From Nocardioides albertanoniae (GTDB taxonomy: Bacteria; Actinomycetota; Actinomycetes; Propionibacteriales; Nocardioidaceae), in contig NZ_VFOV01000001.1 in the NCBI RefSeq assembly GCF_006716315.1, positions 2,186,501-2,250,500 on the forward strand: a stretch of 64,000 nt of DNA, given 5' to 3'. Positions 7,558-15,113 of this stretch are shown here, piece by piece. A model generated the notes under the pieces. The model was not told the origin of the DNA and searched no databases. It saw nothing but the letters and a program-made list of their open reading frames with translations. Each line of letters opens with the position of its first letter. Position 1 is the stretch's first letter. Position numbers and translations under genes: made by a program.

Positions 7558-9552
7558 CTACACTCTCGGGGCAGTCGAAGCCTGCGAAAGGCCATGGTCG
7601 CGAGCCCAGGCCTTCCCGTCCGCTGCGATTCCTTCCAGCAAGTGGAAGGTGTGCACGAAACCGGTCGCGTCGAGGTCGATCCTGCTGTACTCCTCGTGAT
7701 CGTCAAGCTGCGGTTCGCCGTTGGCAGGAAGCACCTGCTGGGCGTGGGCGTCCTTGATGTGGATCTCACGGGCCGGACCGTTGGTGAGGGTGAGCTCGAG
7801 GTTGTAGCCCGCGCGCTTGTCGTCGGTCACTCGGACCGAGGAGAGTGCGTCGAAGCGGTAGCTTTCGCGAAGCTCCTTGCCGCGACGAGCCGATGGTGCG
7901 TCGATCTCGGTGCTCACCTCGCGTACGCCTTCCGGGGTGACCAAGAACAGGTGGAACGCGTATCGGGTGTAGCGCCACGGCCCGTTCTTGACGCGGGCCT
8001 TGCGATACGGGGGACTCGGGGTCACCAGAAACGTGTACGTGACCAGCCGTGACCAGCTTAGACGGTAGTTGTCCAGAACCTCGGCGATGAAGACGGTCTT
8101 GTCGGCGTTGAGCCACGTCTGCATCTCAATCTCCGATGGTCGTTCCTCAAGACGCGCTTTCCAACGTCGGTAGGTAGCCATACGGGAGTCGTACTCCGCT
8201 CGACGCTCGGCATGCTCGCGATTGAGCCGGCGTTGTTCGCTCCTGACCTCAAACGTGTCCGGAACCGCGCGTTTCAACGACCAGATCAGCAGGAGGGCTG
8301 CCGCCAGCGACAGCCCGGTGTGGGCCGGTCCGAACCCGGACGCGATGGTCCCCAACGTGGTGAGCAGAGCGATGCCAGCAGCGGTGGTGAGTCCGATGCC
8401 GAGGACCTTGGCAGCAGCAGGAGACAGCCGCTCCGAGGGCTCGGGGGACGGGGCCGAAACCTCCTGGTCTCGCGCTTCCCGGGCCAGATGTCGGATGAGC
8501 CAGTCGAGGTTCTCGACCGTCGTCGCGGAGTCTCGATACGACCGGGCGATCTCCTGGGCGAGGCGTTTTCGCTCGGTCTCTGTAACGGTCAGCCAGGTCG
8601 AAGGAGTGAAGCCGCGGGGCCGGTGCGCCCTGAAGTGTTCGGTAAACCGTTCACGCACCTGGTGCGTGAAGCCCGTCTGCTCGGTGGTGTACGCAGGGAC
8701 GGCGTCGGACGGTGACGGAGCCAGGTCCGCGACTCGGTCGGCCCACCGGCAGCCGAAGGCCAGGGCTGCTACTGCGGCAGCGACTGCCACAGTGAGCTCT
8801 ACTGTTGCAAGGAGTGGCTGTGTCAGAAAAGCGATCACTCCGATGACGAGGGCTGCCACCGCCACCAGTGCGTACCAGCCCGGCAGCGACTCCTGAGTGT
8901 CGCCAGTTCTGTTGTCATGGGGTGCCACGAGGCGTGGCTCGGCTGGGTCAGCCTCGAAGAAGAGCTCGATCCGTCCACGTCGATTGTCTCGGAACTGGTT
9001 GCCCCGAGCTGTGGCACGCCGCTGTGTCCAGGTCGTCTCCAGGGCCGCGGAGGGCATGAGACGGTCCAGGTGCTCGTTGACGGCGGTCTGTTGCTTGACG
9101 GTCAAGGTGTCCAGGTGCGCCTCCCAGGTGCGCCACCAGTCCATGTCTTTCGGTCGATACCCTGCCAAGTCGAGGACGACCTCGAGCGCGAGCCTCCAGG
9201 AGTCGTCAGGAAGCCGTTCGACGCGCCCGACGATCATTCCGAGCTCATGCTTGTCCTTTGAGGTGAGATCGTGCTGCGACTTGCTCCCCAGGATCGTGAT
9301 CGCCCAGTAGAAGTAGTTCTCGGTGCCCCTACGATCGCTGGCGATCACGTCGTCGATGAGCATGCGGGCACGGTCCAGGCGACCGCCGTCGATGGCAGTA
9401 AGAGCGTCCTTGAACTTCTCCTCGGGCGAAGCGCCTTCGGTGGTGACGTACGTCCTGTTGTCCTCGTGGTGGACGCCGATATGCGTGCCGACGATCGCGC
9501 CGACTTGCGAGTTGAGCAGCATCGGGTCGACCTGGGTGTGGAATTCGGTCAT
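7558..9552 (-). CDS. Membrane protein with N-terminal NSxVGxIxG motif; third gene of NUDIX-nucleosidase operon
   Basis: A 664-residue protein of no family I can name. Residues 1-30 hold FHTQVDPMLLNSQVG followed by AIVG, a motif shared with the middle of the upstream nucleosidase-like protein. Residues 40-190 are helical and look repeat-like (GGRLDRARMLIDDVI). Two pairs of transmembrane segments follow, around 225-275 and 385-430, separated by a charged soluble stretch. The C-terminal 200 residues are soluble and beta-rich (DALSSVRVTDDKRAGYNLEL). The ATG overlaps the upstream TGA (ATGA), which implies coupled translation. A membrane effector or anchor driven by the motif is a reasonable inference, but the function is unproven. 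Confidence 0.75.
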   Translation of the reverse strand: MTEFHTQVDPMLLNSQVGAIVGTHIGVHHEDNRTYVTTEGASPEEKFKDALTAIDGGRLDRARMLIDDVIASDRRGTENYFYWAITILGSKSQHDLTSKDKHELGMIVGRVERLPDDSWRLALEVVLDLAGYRPKDMDWWRTWEAHLDTLTVKQQTAVNEHLDRLMPSAALETTWTQRRATARGNQFRDNRRGRIELFFEADPAEPRLVAPHDNRTGDTQESLPGWYALVAVAALVIGVIAFLTQPLLATVELTVAVAAAVAALAFGCRWADRVADLAPSPSDAVPAYTTEQTGFTHQVRERFTEHFRAHRPRGFTPSTWLTVTETERKRLAQEIARSYRDSATTVENLDWLIRHLAREARDQEVSAPSPEPSERLSPAAAKVLGIGLTTAAGIALLTTLGTIASGFGPAHTGLSLAAALLLIWSLKRAVPDTFEVRSEQRRLNREHAERRAEYDSRMATYRRWKARLEERPSEIEMQTWLNADKTVFIAEVLDNYRLSWSRLVTYTFLVTPSPPYRKARVKNGPWRYTRYAFHLFLVTPEGVREVSTEIDAPSARRGKELRESYRFDALSSVRVTDDKRAGYNLELTLTNGPAREIHIKDAHAQQVLPANGEPQLDDHEEYSRIDLDATGFVHTFHLLEGIAADGKAWARDHGLSQASTAPRV

Positions 9553-10706
9553 GTCAGGCCTCCTGCCATCACGATGAGCGGCACGACCTTGGCAGCCAGG
9601 TCTGCGATGTCGGCGACCAAGCCTCGCAGTCGCTCGAGGGCTGTGGTCACCGTGTGTTTCGACTCCGAGGTGCCCGCTTGTGCGGATTTACGCGCGGTGT
9701 CCAGCTGGAGCTGCGCGCCGGTCAGCGTGGCGTCGTCGAGGTCGCCCGCGACGTGGTGCTGTTCGAGGAGCCGACTGAACCTGTCGAGCTCCTCGATGAG
9801 GTCTGCAGTGGACGTTGCGTTCGGGGAGACGGCTCCGTAGCTGCTGCCGTTGTTCACGAAGCCGGTGATGTTGCCGACGGTGCTGTTGTGGATCGTCGGG
9901 CTGACCTGGGTGTGGTAGGTCGGGCGGGTGCTGTCTTCGTCGGCCATCGTGAGCTGCTCCTTGTCCTTGATGATGTTCACTGCCAGGTGGGTGGCGAAGG
10001 CTGCTGCGTTTGCGGCCGCTCGTGGTTGCCAGTTTTGATCGTTTGCGCTGCCCTTCGTGCCGTCTGCGCGGTCGCTGATGCCGCGGATGACAGCGACCTG
10101 CGATCCGCTCAGATGGGCAGCCTGCGCGACGCCCGCTCCTTCCATCTCGACGGCAAGGGCGTCGTTGAAGCGAGTTCGCAGCCATCGGGCATGTGCTGAC
10201 GTCACGGAGTTCAGGACGACCGATCCAGCGGCGATCGGGGCGATGTGCACCCGTGGCGGGTCTTCGCCCGGGGGAGGCGGATCGGCCCACTCGTCCCGAC
10301 GCGCAAGCTCGGACCCGAGCTGAAAGATCGGGTGGCTTACCTCCCAGGAGCGTGGGCGGGCCATGAGGCCGGCGTCTTCGCTGGTGCCGCCCTGATAGTT
10401 GTAGATGTGCTTCGCGAACACGACGTCGCCCAGCCGGGCGCTGTCCCACAGCGCGCCGGCGACTCCGACGAAGATCACAGCAGCAGGATCGAACTCCGAG
10501 ACCGCGCGCTCGACGATGACAGCGGCTGACTCGTTGCCGACATTGGTCAGTCCGAGTGCCACACGACATGTGCTGTGCCGGACGAGGCCTGTCTCGAACC
10601 GCGTCCCGTGCTTGTGCAGGTGCGGCGTGGGCCCGGCGAGCCGGCGACGCACTGCGTCGTACTCGGTGTTGATCGCGGTGAGGAGCACTACCAGGTTCTT
10701 CGACAT
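9549..10706 (-). CDS. Nucleoside phosphorylase-fold protein with C-terminal interaction motif
   Basis: A 385-residue protein. Residues 1-245 form a PNP_UDP_1 domain: FVGVAGAL (about 79-86), the purine-site segment AVEMEGAGVAQAA (185-197) and VIRGISDRADG (207-216). Housekeeping members split MTA, SAH or nucleosides, while related domains in CBASS, Avs and Detocs defence systems cleave ATP. Residues 264-292 carry YHTQVSP, then NSTVGNITG, shared with the next gene product; residues 300-385 are helical. Its ATG directly abuts the TAG of the NrtR-like gene. A strong internal ribosome binding site precedes Met254, so a short product containing only the tail may also be made. Confidence 0.85.
   Translation of the reverse strand: MSKNLVVLLTAINTEYDAVRRRLAGPTPHLHKHGTRFETGLVRHSTCRVALGLTNVGNESAAVIVERAVSEFDPAAVIFVGVAGALWDSARLGDVVFAKHIYNYQGGTSEDAGLMARPRSWEVSHPIFQLGSELARRDEWADPPPPGEDPPRVHIAPIAAGSVVLNSVTSAHARWLRTRFNDALAVEMEGAGVAQAAHLSGSQVAVIRGISDRADGTKGSANDQNWQPRAAANAAAFATHLAVNIIKDKEQLTMADEDSTRPTYHTQVSPTIHNSTVGNITGFVNNGSSYGAVSPNATSTADLIEELDRFSRLLEQHHVAGDLDDATLTGAQLQLDTARKSAQAGTSESKHTVTTALERLRGLVADIADLAAKVVPLIVMAGGLT
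9945..9962 (-). promoter_or_regulatory. Internal ribosome binding site and ATG inside the nucleosidase gene
   Basis: On the minus strand AAGGAG (9957-9962) stands 9 bases before an in-frame ATG (9945-9947). Initiation here would make a 132-residue protein consisting of the HTQVSP/NSTVG motif plus the helical tail, without the catalytic domain. It may be a genuine second product or the relic of two genes that fused by loss of a stop codon. Confidence 0.45.
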
Positions 10707-11444
10707 CTACGCTGATCCCTCTCTCATCGGTTTCTCGCTCGACGGTGGCCGAGTGAGCGGCGGTGCGAGTGTGGAGCTCGGGCCGACGCGGTAGAGCTGC
10801 GCTGGCCGTCCGCGCGTGCTCTTGGAGCCGGCGTCGTCTGGCACGACGAAGCCGGTTGCGGCGCGTACCTTCCTGTAGAAGTTCCGGGTGTCGAGCTCGG
10901 TGTCCCATACCGTTTCGTAGACATGCTGGAGTTCGGCGATGGTGAAAGGCTCCGTGCAGAACGCGGTCGCGAGCGCGGTGAACTCGAGGCGTGAGCGCGC
11001 GCGTTCAACGCCGTCGGTGACGATGCGGTGATGGTCGAAGGCAAGGTCGATCTCCCCGGACAGGACTTCCTCTACCGGGACCCAGGCGGCTGCTTTGGCA
11101 TCGGTTCCCGCGACCGGCTCGGGTAGGTCCGGCACGATCGCGAGGTGGGCGACCGAGACGACCCGGTCTCGAGGGTCGCGGTCGACGGCTCCGTAGATGG
11201 CGAGCTGCTCCAGATGCACACGGCCGATGTCGAGCGCAGTCTCCTCCTGCAGCTCGCGGCGAGCCCCGTCCAGGATCTCCTCGCGGTCGTTGTTGAGGAA
11301 TCCCCCGGGGAGGGCTTGCATCCCGCTGAACGGATCCTCGGCACGCTCCACGAGGAGCACGCACAGTCGGCCCTTGCGCAGAGTCAGGACAACGAGATCA
11401 ACCGTGAGCAGCACGGGCGGCGGTGTCCACGCTTCAGCTTGCAT
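10707..11444 (-). CDS. NrtR-like NUDIX-domain transcriptional regulator
   Basis: A 245-residue protein with an N-terminal NUDIX fold and a C-terminal winged helix, the layout of NrtR regulators that respond to ADP-ribose and NAD-pathway metabolites. The Nudix box is partly decayed: RELQEE is retained, but the first glutamate is arginine and the last glycine is alanine (EETAL), suggesting ligand sensing rather than hydrolysis. The winged helix is recognisable by FTIAELQHVYETVW, RNFYRKV and RGRPAQLYRVG. The ATG at 11444 was chosen because the upstream frame crosses an inverted repeat at 11463-11485. It heads the operon with the nucleosidase and membrane genes. Confidence 0.85.
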   Translation of the reverse strand: MQAEAWTPPPVLLTVDLVVLTLRKGRLCVLLVERAEDPFSGMQALPGGFLNNDREEILDGARRELQEETALDIGRVHLEQLAIYGAVDRDPRDRVVSVAHLAIVPDLPEPVAGTDAKAAAWVPVEEVLSGEIDLAFDHHRIVTDGVERARSRLEFTALATAFCTEPFTIAELQHVYETVWDTELDTRNFYRKVRAATGFVVPDDAGSKSTRGRPAQLYRVGPSSTLAPPLTRPPSSEKPMREGSA

Positions 11445-11462
11445 GCCCTTTACGCTAGACGA

Positions 11463-11485
11463 CTTACTGTCGTGGCGACAGAAAG
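11463..11485. promoter_or_regulatory. Inverted repeat operator upstream of NrtR-like gene
   Basis: Arms CTTACTGTCG and CGACAGAAAG separated by TGG, with one mismatch in ten pairs. It lies 19-41 bases before the ATG at 11444 and overlaps where a promoter would sit, so it is a good candidate for the autoregulatory site of the NUDIX-winged-helix protein. Confidence 0.6.
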
Positions 11486-11541
11486 ATCGTTTGAAGCTCG
11501 CTGCTTGTGCCGTTGGGCGAGACATGAGCGAAGACAAAGCA

Positions 11542-11583
11542 GCGCCGGTCGGGCTGACAGCTAGGTGTCAGCCCGACCGGCGC
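11542..11583 (-). terminator. Strong hairpin terminator after alpha-glucosidase
   Basis: An 18-base perfect stem: GCGCCGGTCGGGCTGACA pairs with TGTCAGCCCGACCGGCGC around a 6-base loop. It begins 18 bases after the alpha-glucosidase stop and would isolate the sugar operon from the NrtR-led operon that follows in the same direction. Confidence 0.85.
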
Positions 11584-11601
11584 CGGTGGCCTACTGGAGA
11601 G

Positions 11602-13224
11602 TTACAGCTCCCACCAGACGGTGGTGTCGCCGGGGAGGTCGGCGGAGCCGTCGGTGACGGGCACGGGACCCAAGGAGGAGAGGAGCACGTCGCCGGGGGC
11701 GGTGATGCGTACGGGCTCCTTGGTGGTGTTGACCGTGCAGGCGAAGCCGTGGCGCTCGAACCAGAGGACGCCGGCGGGGGCCTCGTCGTGCCAGGTGACC
11801 GCGTCACCGGCGCCGAGGCCGGGGGTCTCGCGGCGGATCGTCAGGGCCGAGCGGTAGAGCTCGAGGGTGGAGCCGTCGGCGCTGGTCTGGGCCTCGACGC
11901 TGAGGTCGCCCCAGGTCGAGGGCTGGGGGAGCCAGGAGCCGCCGTCTCCGAAGTCGTAGGACGGGCCCGAGCGGGACCAGGGGATCGGCACGCGGCAGCC
12001 GTCGCGGAAGCCGTCCTGGCCGCTGGCGCGGTGGAACGACGGGTCCTGGCGGACCTCGTCGGGGAGGTCGGTGACGTCGGGGAGGCCGAGCTCCTCGCCC
12101 TGGTAGACGTACGCCGAGCCCGGAAGCGCGAGCATCAGCAACGTCGCCGCGCGGGCCCGGCGCAGGCCGAGCTCGCGATCACCAGGCGTGCGGATCTGGG
12201 TGCCTGAGCCGGGAGGATTGGCGAACCGGGTGGCGTGCCGGGTGACGTCGTGGTTGGACAGCACCCAGGTCGCGGGGGCGCCGACGGGGCGCATCGCGTC
12301 GAGCGAGCTGTCGATGACCTTGCGCAGCGCCGCGGCGTCCCAGGCGGTGTCGAGGTATTCGAAGTTGAAGGCCTGGTGCAGCTCATCGGGGCGTACGTAG
12401 TTGGCCGACCGCGCCACGGTCGGCGTCCACGCCTCGGCGACGAAGATCCGGTCCGGGTAGTCCTCGAGCACCGTGCGCCAGGTGCGGTAGATGTCGTGGA
12501 CCCCGTCCTGGTCGAAGAAGGGCATCTCGTCGTTGCCGAGCAGATGGAGCTGCTCGGCGTGGCCGATCGAGGGCAGGCCCTCGGCCTTGACCAGGCCGTG
12601 GGCGACGTCGATGCGGAAGCCGTCGATGCCGAGGTCGAGCCAGAACCGGAGGATGTCGAGGAACTCGGCGGCCACCTCGGGGGAGTTCCAGTTGAAGTCG
12701 GGCTGCTCGGGGGCGAAGAGGTGGAGGTACCACTCGCCGTCCGGCACCCGGGTCCACGCGGGGCCGCCGAAGATCGAGTCCCAGTCGTTGGGCGGCTCCT
12801 CGCCGTGCTCGCCGAGCCCGGGCAGGAAGTGGTAGCGCGACCGCATCGGCGACCCGGGGCCCTCCGCCAGTGCCTGCTGGAACCACTCGTGCTGGTCGGA
12901 GGAGTGGTTGGGGACGATGTCGGCGACGATCTTCAACCCCAGCTCATGAGCCGAGGAGATCAGCGCGCGAGCGTCGTCCAGCGTGCCGTAGCGCGGGTCG
13001 ACGGCGCGGTAGTCGGCGACGTCGTAGCCCCCGTCGGCCTGCGGAGAGTCGTAGAACGGGCTCAGCCAGACCGCGTCGACCCCCAGGTCGCGCAGGTAGG
13101 GGAGTCGGGAGCGGATCCCGGGAAGGTCGCCGGTGCCGTCGCCGTCGCTGTCGGCGAAGCTGCGCGGGTAGACCTGATAGATGACGGCGTCGCGCCACCA
13201 CTCGGAGCTCATGCGGCTGTTCAT
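11602..13224 (-). CDS. aglA: Alpha-glucosidase, glycoside hydrolase family 13
   Basis: A 540-residue cytoplasmic GH13 enzyme with no signal peptide. It starts with WWRDAVIYQVYPRSFADSDG, the family opening. The catalytic triad is visible: nucleophile Asp206 in GFRIDVAHG, acid/base Glu264 in FVAEAWTP and Asp326 in VLSNHDVTRH; VPNHSSDQHEWF is the conserved calcium/substrate region. It would hydrolyse imported maltose, trehalose-like or other alpha-glucosides. It is the last gene of the leftward uptake operon. An AAAGG lies 12 bases before the ATG at 13224; an ATG four codons later is an alternative. Confidence 0.93.
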   Translation of the reverse strand: MNSRMSSEWWRDAVIYQVYPRSFADSDGDGTGDLPGIRSRLPYLRDLGVDAVWLSPFYDSPQADGGYDVADYRAVDPRYGTLDDARALISSAHELGLKIVADIVPNHSSDQHEWFQQALAEGPGSPMRSRYHFLPGLGEHGEEPPNDWDSIFGGPAWTRVPDGEWYLHLFAPEQPDFNWNSPEVAAEFLDILRFWLDLGIDGFRIDVAHGLVKAEGLPSIGHAEQLHLLGNDEMPFFDQDGVHDIYRTWRTVLEDYPDRIFVAEAWTPTVARSANYVRPDELHQAFNFEYLDTAWDAAALRKVIDSSLDAMRPVGAPATWVLSNHDVTRHATRFANPPGSGTQIRTPGDRELGLRRARAATLLMLALPGSAYVYQGEELGLPDVTDLPDEVRQDPSFHRASGQDGFRDGCRVPIPWSRSGPSYDFGDGGSWLPQPSTWGDLSVEAQTSADGSTLELYRSALTIRRETPGLGAGDAVTWHDEAPAGVLWFERHGFACTVNTTKEPVRITAPGDVLLSSLGPVPVTDGSADLPGDTTVWWEL

Positions 13225-13239
13225 ATTGCTGGGAACCTT

Positions 13240-14118
13240 TCAGCCCTTGACGCTGCCGGCGGTCAGGCCGGTGACGACGTGTCGTTGGACGAGATAGAAG
13301 AACGCGGTGACGGGGATGGCGATGAGCACGGCGGTGGCGGCCATCAGGTTCCACTGCGCGTCGTGCTCGCTGATAAAGCTCTGCAGGCCGACCGCGAAGG
13401 TGTACTTGGAGTCGTCGAGCAGGAAGGTCGAGGCGAACGCGACCTCGGCGAAGGCGGTGATGAAGGCGTAGAACGCGGCCACCGCGAGACCCGGCCGGGC
13501 CAGGGGCAGGATCAGCCGCCAGAACGTGCCGAACGGGGTGAGGCCGTCGATCATGCCGGCCTCGTCGAGCTCGATCGGGATGGTGTCGAAGTAGCCCTTC
13601 AGCAGCCACGAGCAGTAGGGGACGATCGTGGTGCAGTTGACCAGGATCAGGCCGAGGTGGGAGTCGACCAGGCGCAGCTGGGAGAAGATCTCGTACATCG
13701 GCACGATCAGCACCGCGATCGGGAACGCCTGCGTCAGCAGCAGCACCCACATCAACGGCCGATGCCCCGGGAACCGCATCCGGGAGACCGCATAGCCGGT
13801 CGTCGCCGCCGACATGACGCCGAACAGGGTCGTGCCTCCCGCGACGACCAGCGTCGACCACAGCCAGTCGAAGAAAGCGGTGTTGGTCAGCACGAACGAG
13901 TAGTTGACGAGCGTCGCCTTCGCGAGAATGCCGCCGGGGTGGAGGTAGTCGTCCTTGTCGGGCCCGAGCGAGAGGTAGACGAGCCAGACGATGGGGAACA
14001 GCGCGATCAGCGAGGCGACCGTGAGGGTCACGTGGGAGGCGACCTTCGCGACCGGGCCGAGTTCACCGCGGCGACGTTGTTTGGTCCTGGGCGCGAGGGT
14101 GCTAGGCGAGCTGGTCAT
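13240..14118 (-). CDS. Carbohydrate ABC transporter permease, MalG type
   Basis: A 292-residue inner-membrane permease with six TM segments. The coupling-helix EAA motif reads EAGMIDGLTPFGTFWRLILP, placing it in the MalG family of CUT1 sugar importers. Its start overlaps the end of the MalF-type gene by 17 bases, and the glucosidase gene follows within 16 bases. No ATPase gene is in the cluster, so the transporter probably borrows a shared MsiK-type ATPase, as is common in actinobacteria. Confidence 0.93.
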   Translation of the reverse strand: MTSSPSTLAPRTKQRRRGELGPVAKVASHVTLTVASLIALFPIVWLVYLSLGPDKDDYLHPGGILAKATLVNYSFVLTNTAFFDWLWSTLVVAGGTTLFGVMSAATTGYAVSRMRFPGHRPLMWVLLLTQAFPIAVLIVPMYEIFSQLRLVDSHLGLILVNCTTIVPYCSWLLKGYFDTIPIELDEAGMIDGLTPFGTFWRLILPLARPGLAVAAFYAFITAFAEVAFASTFLLDDSKYTFAVGLQSFISEHDAQWNLMAATAVLIAIPVTAFFYLVQRHVVTGLTAGSVKG

Positions 14119-15094
14119 TGCGTTTCAACCACCGGTAGTAGAAGGACGTGAAGACGATCAGGATCGCGAGCAGGAGCACGCCGTAGGCCGCCGACATCGC
14201 GAAGTCGCGCGGCTGCTGGCCGAACCCGAGGCGGTAGGCCCAGGTGACCAGGATCTGCGCGTCCGGAGCGGTGTTGCCGAAGAGCAGGAAGATGATCGCG
14301 AACTGGTTGAAGGTCCAGATCACGCCGAGCAGGACGACCGTCGAGCTCACCGAGGACAACCCCGGCAGAGTGACGTGCCGGAACCGCTGCCAGGCGCTGG
14401 CCCCGTCGATCTCGGCAGCCTCGTAGAGGTTCTCGTCGATCGACTGCAGACCGCCGAGCAGCGAGATCATCATGAACGGGACCCCGCACCAGGTGTTGAC
14501 CATGATCGCAGCCGTACGCTGCCAGGTCGGGTCCTCGAGCCAGCTCGGCTCCATCAGCCCGATCGAGCCGAGCATCGAGTTGATGACGCCGGCGTCGGCC
14601 AGCATGATCCGCCAGGCGAAGACGGTCACGAACGTCGGCACCGCCCACGGCAGGATCAGCAGCAGCCGGTACGCCACCCGCCCGCGCATCCGCTGGTTGA
14701 GCAGCATCGCGAGGACGAGACCGATCACGTAGTGCAGGACGACACAGGTCGCGGTCCACACGATCGTCCAGACGAAGTGGGACCAGAACCGGTCGTAGGC
14801 CGACGGGCCCCACAGGATCTCGGCGTAGTTGTCGAGACCGATGAACTTGTAGGTCGCGTCGATCGTGTTGACGCCGATCGTGCGCGCCGAGTTGAGGCTG
14901 TTGGCGTCGGTCAGGGTCAGGTAGAAGCCGCGCGCGAGCGGGTAGCCGACCAGCAGGCCCAGGACGAGCACCACGGGGGCGACCATCGCGTAGGCGTACC
15001 AGTAGCGCCGGTAGGAGTCGCGCATGCGCTGGACGGGGCGGGGCGCCCGCCGCCGGTTCTCGGCGGCGGCGGGCGCTGGTGCGGTGAGAGTCAT
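14102..15094 (-). CDS. Carbohydrate ABC transporter permease, MalF type
   Basis: A 330-residue permease. After a 30-residue cytoplasmic N-terminus rich in proline and arginine there are six TM segments. The EAA loop reads EAAEIDGASAWQRFRHVTLP. It forms the channel with the MalG-type protein encoded next. It follows the solute-binding lipoprotein gene by 19 bases. Confidence 0.93.
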   Translation of the reverse strand: MTLTAPAPAAAENRRRAPRPVQRMRDSYRRYWYAYAMVAPVVLVLGLLVGYPLARGFYLTLTDANSLNSARTIGVNTIDATYKFIGLDNYAEILWGPSAYDRFWSHFVWTIVWTATCVVLHYVIGLVLAMLLNQRMRGRVAYRLLLILPWAVPTFVTVFAWRIMLADAGVINSMLGSIGLMEPSWLEDPTWQRTAAIMVNTWCGVPFMMISLLGGLQSIDENLYEAAEIDGASAWQRFRHVTLPGLSSVSSTVVLLGVIWTFNQFAIIFLLFGNTAPDAQILVTWAYRLGFGQQPRDFAMSAAYGVLLLAILIVFTSFYYRWLKRNDQLA

Positions 15095-15113
15095 CGCGTC
15101 GCGTGCTCCCGGT

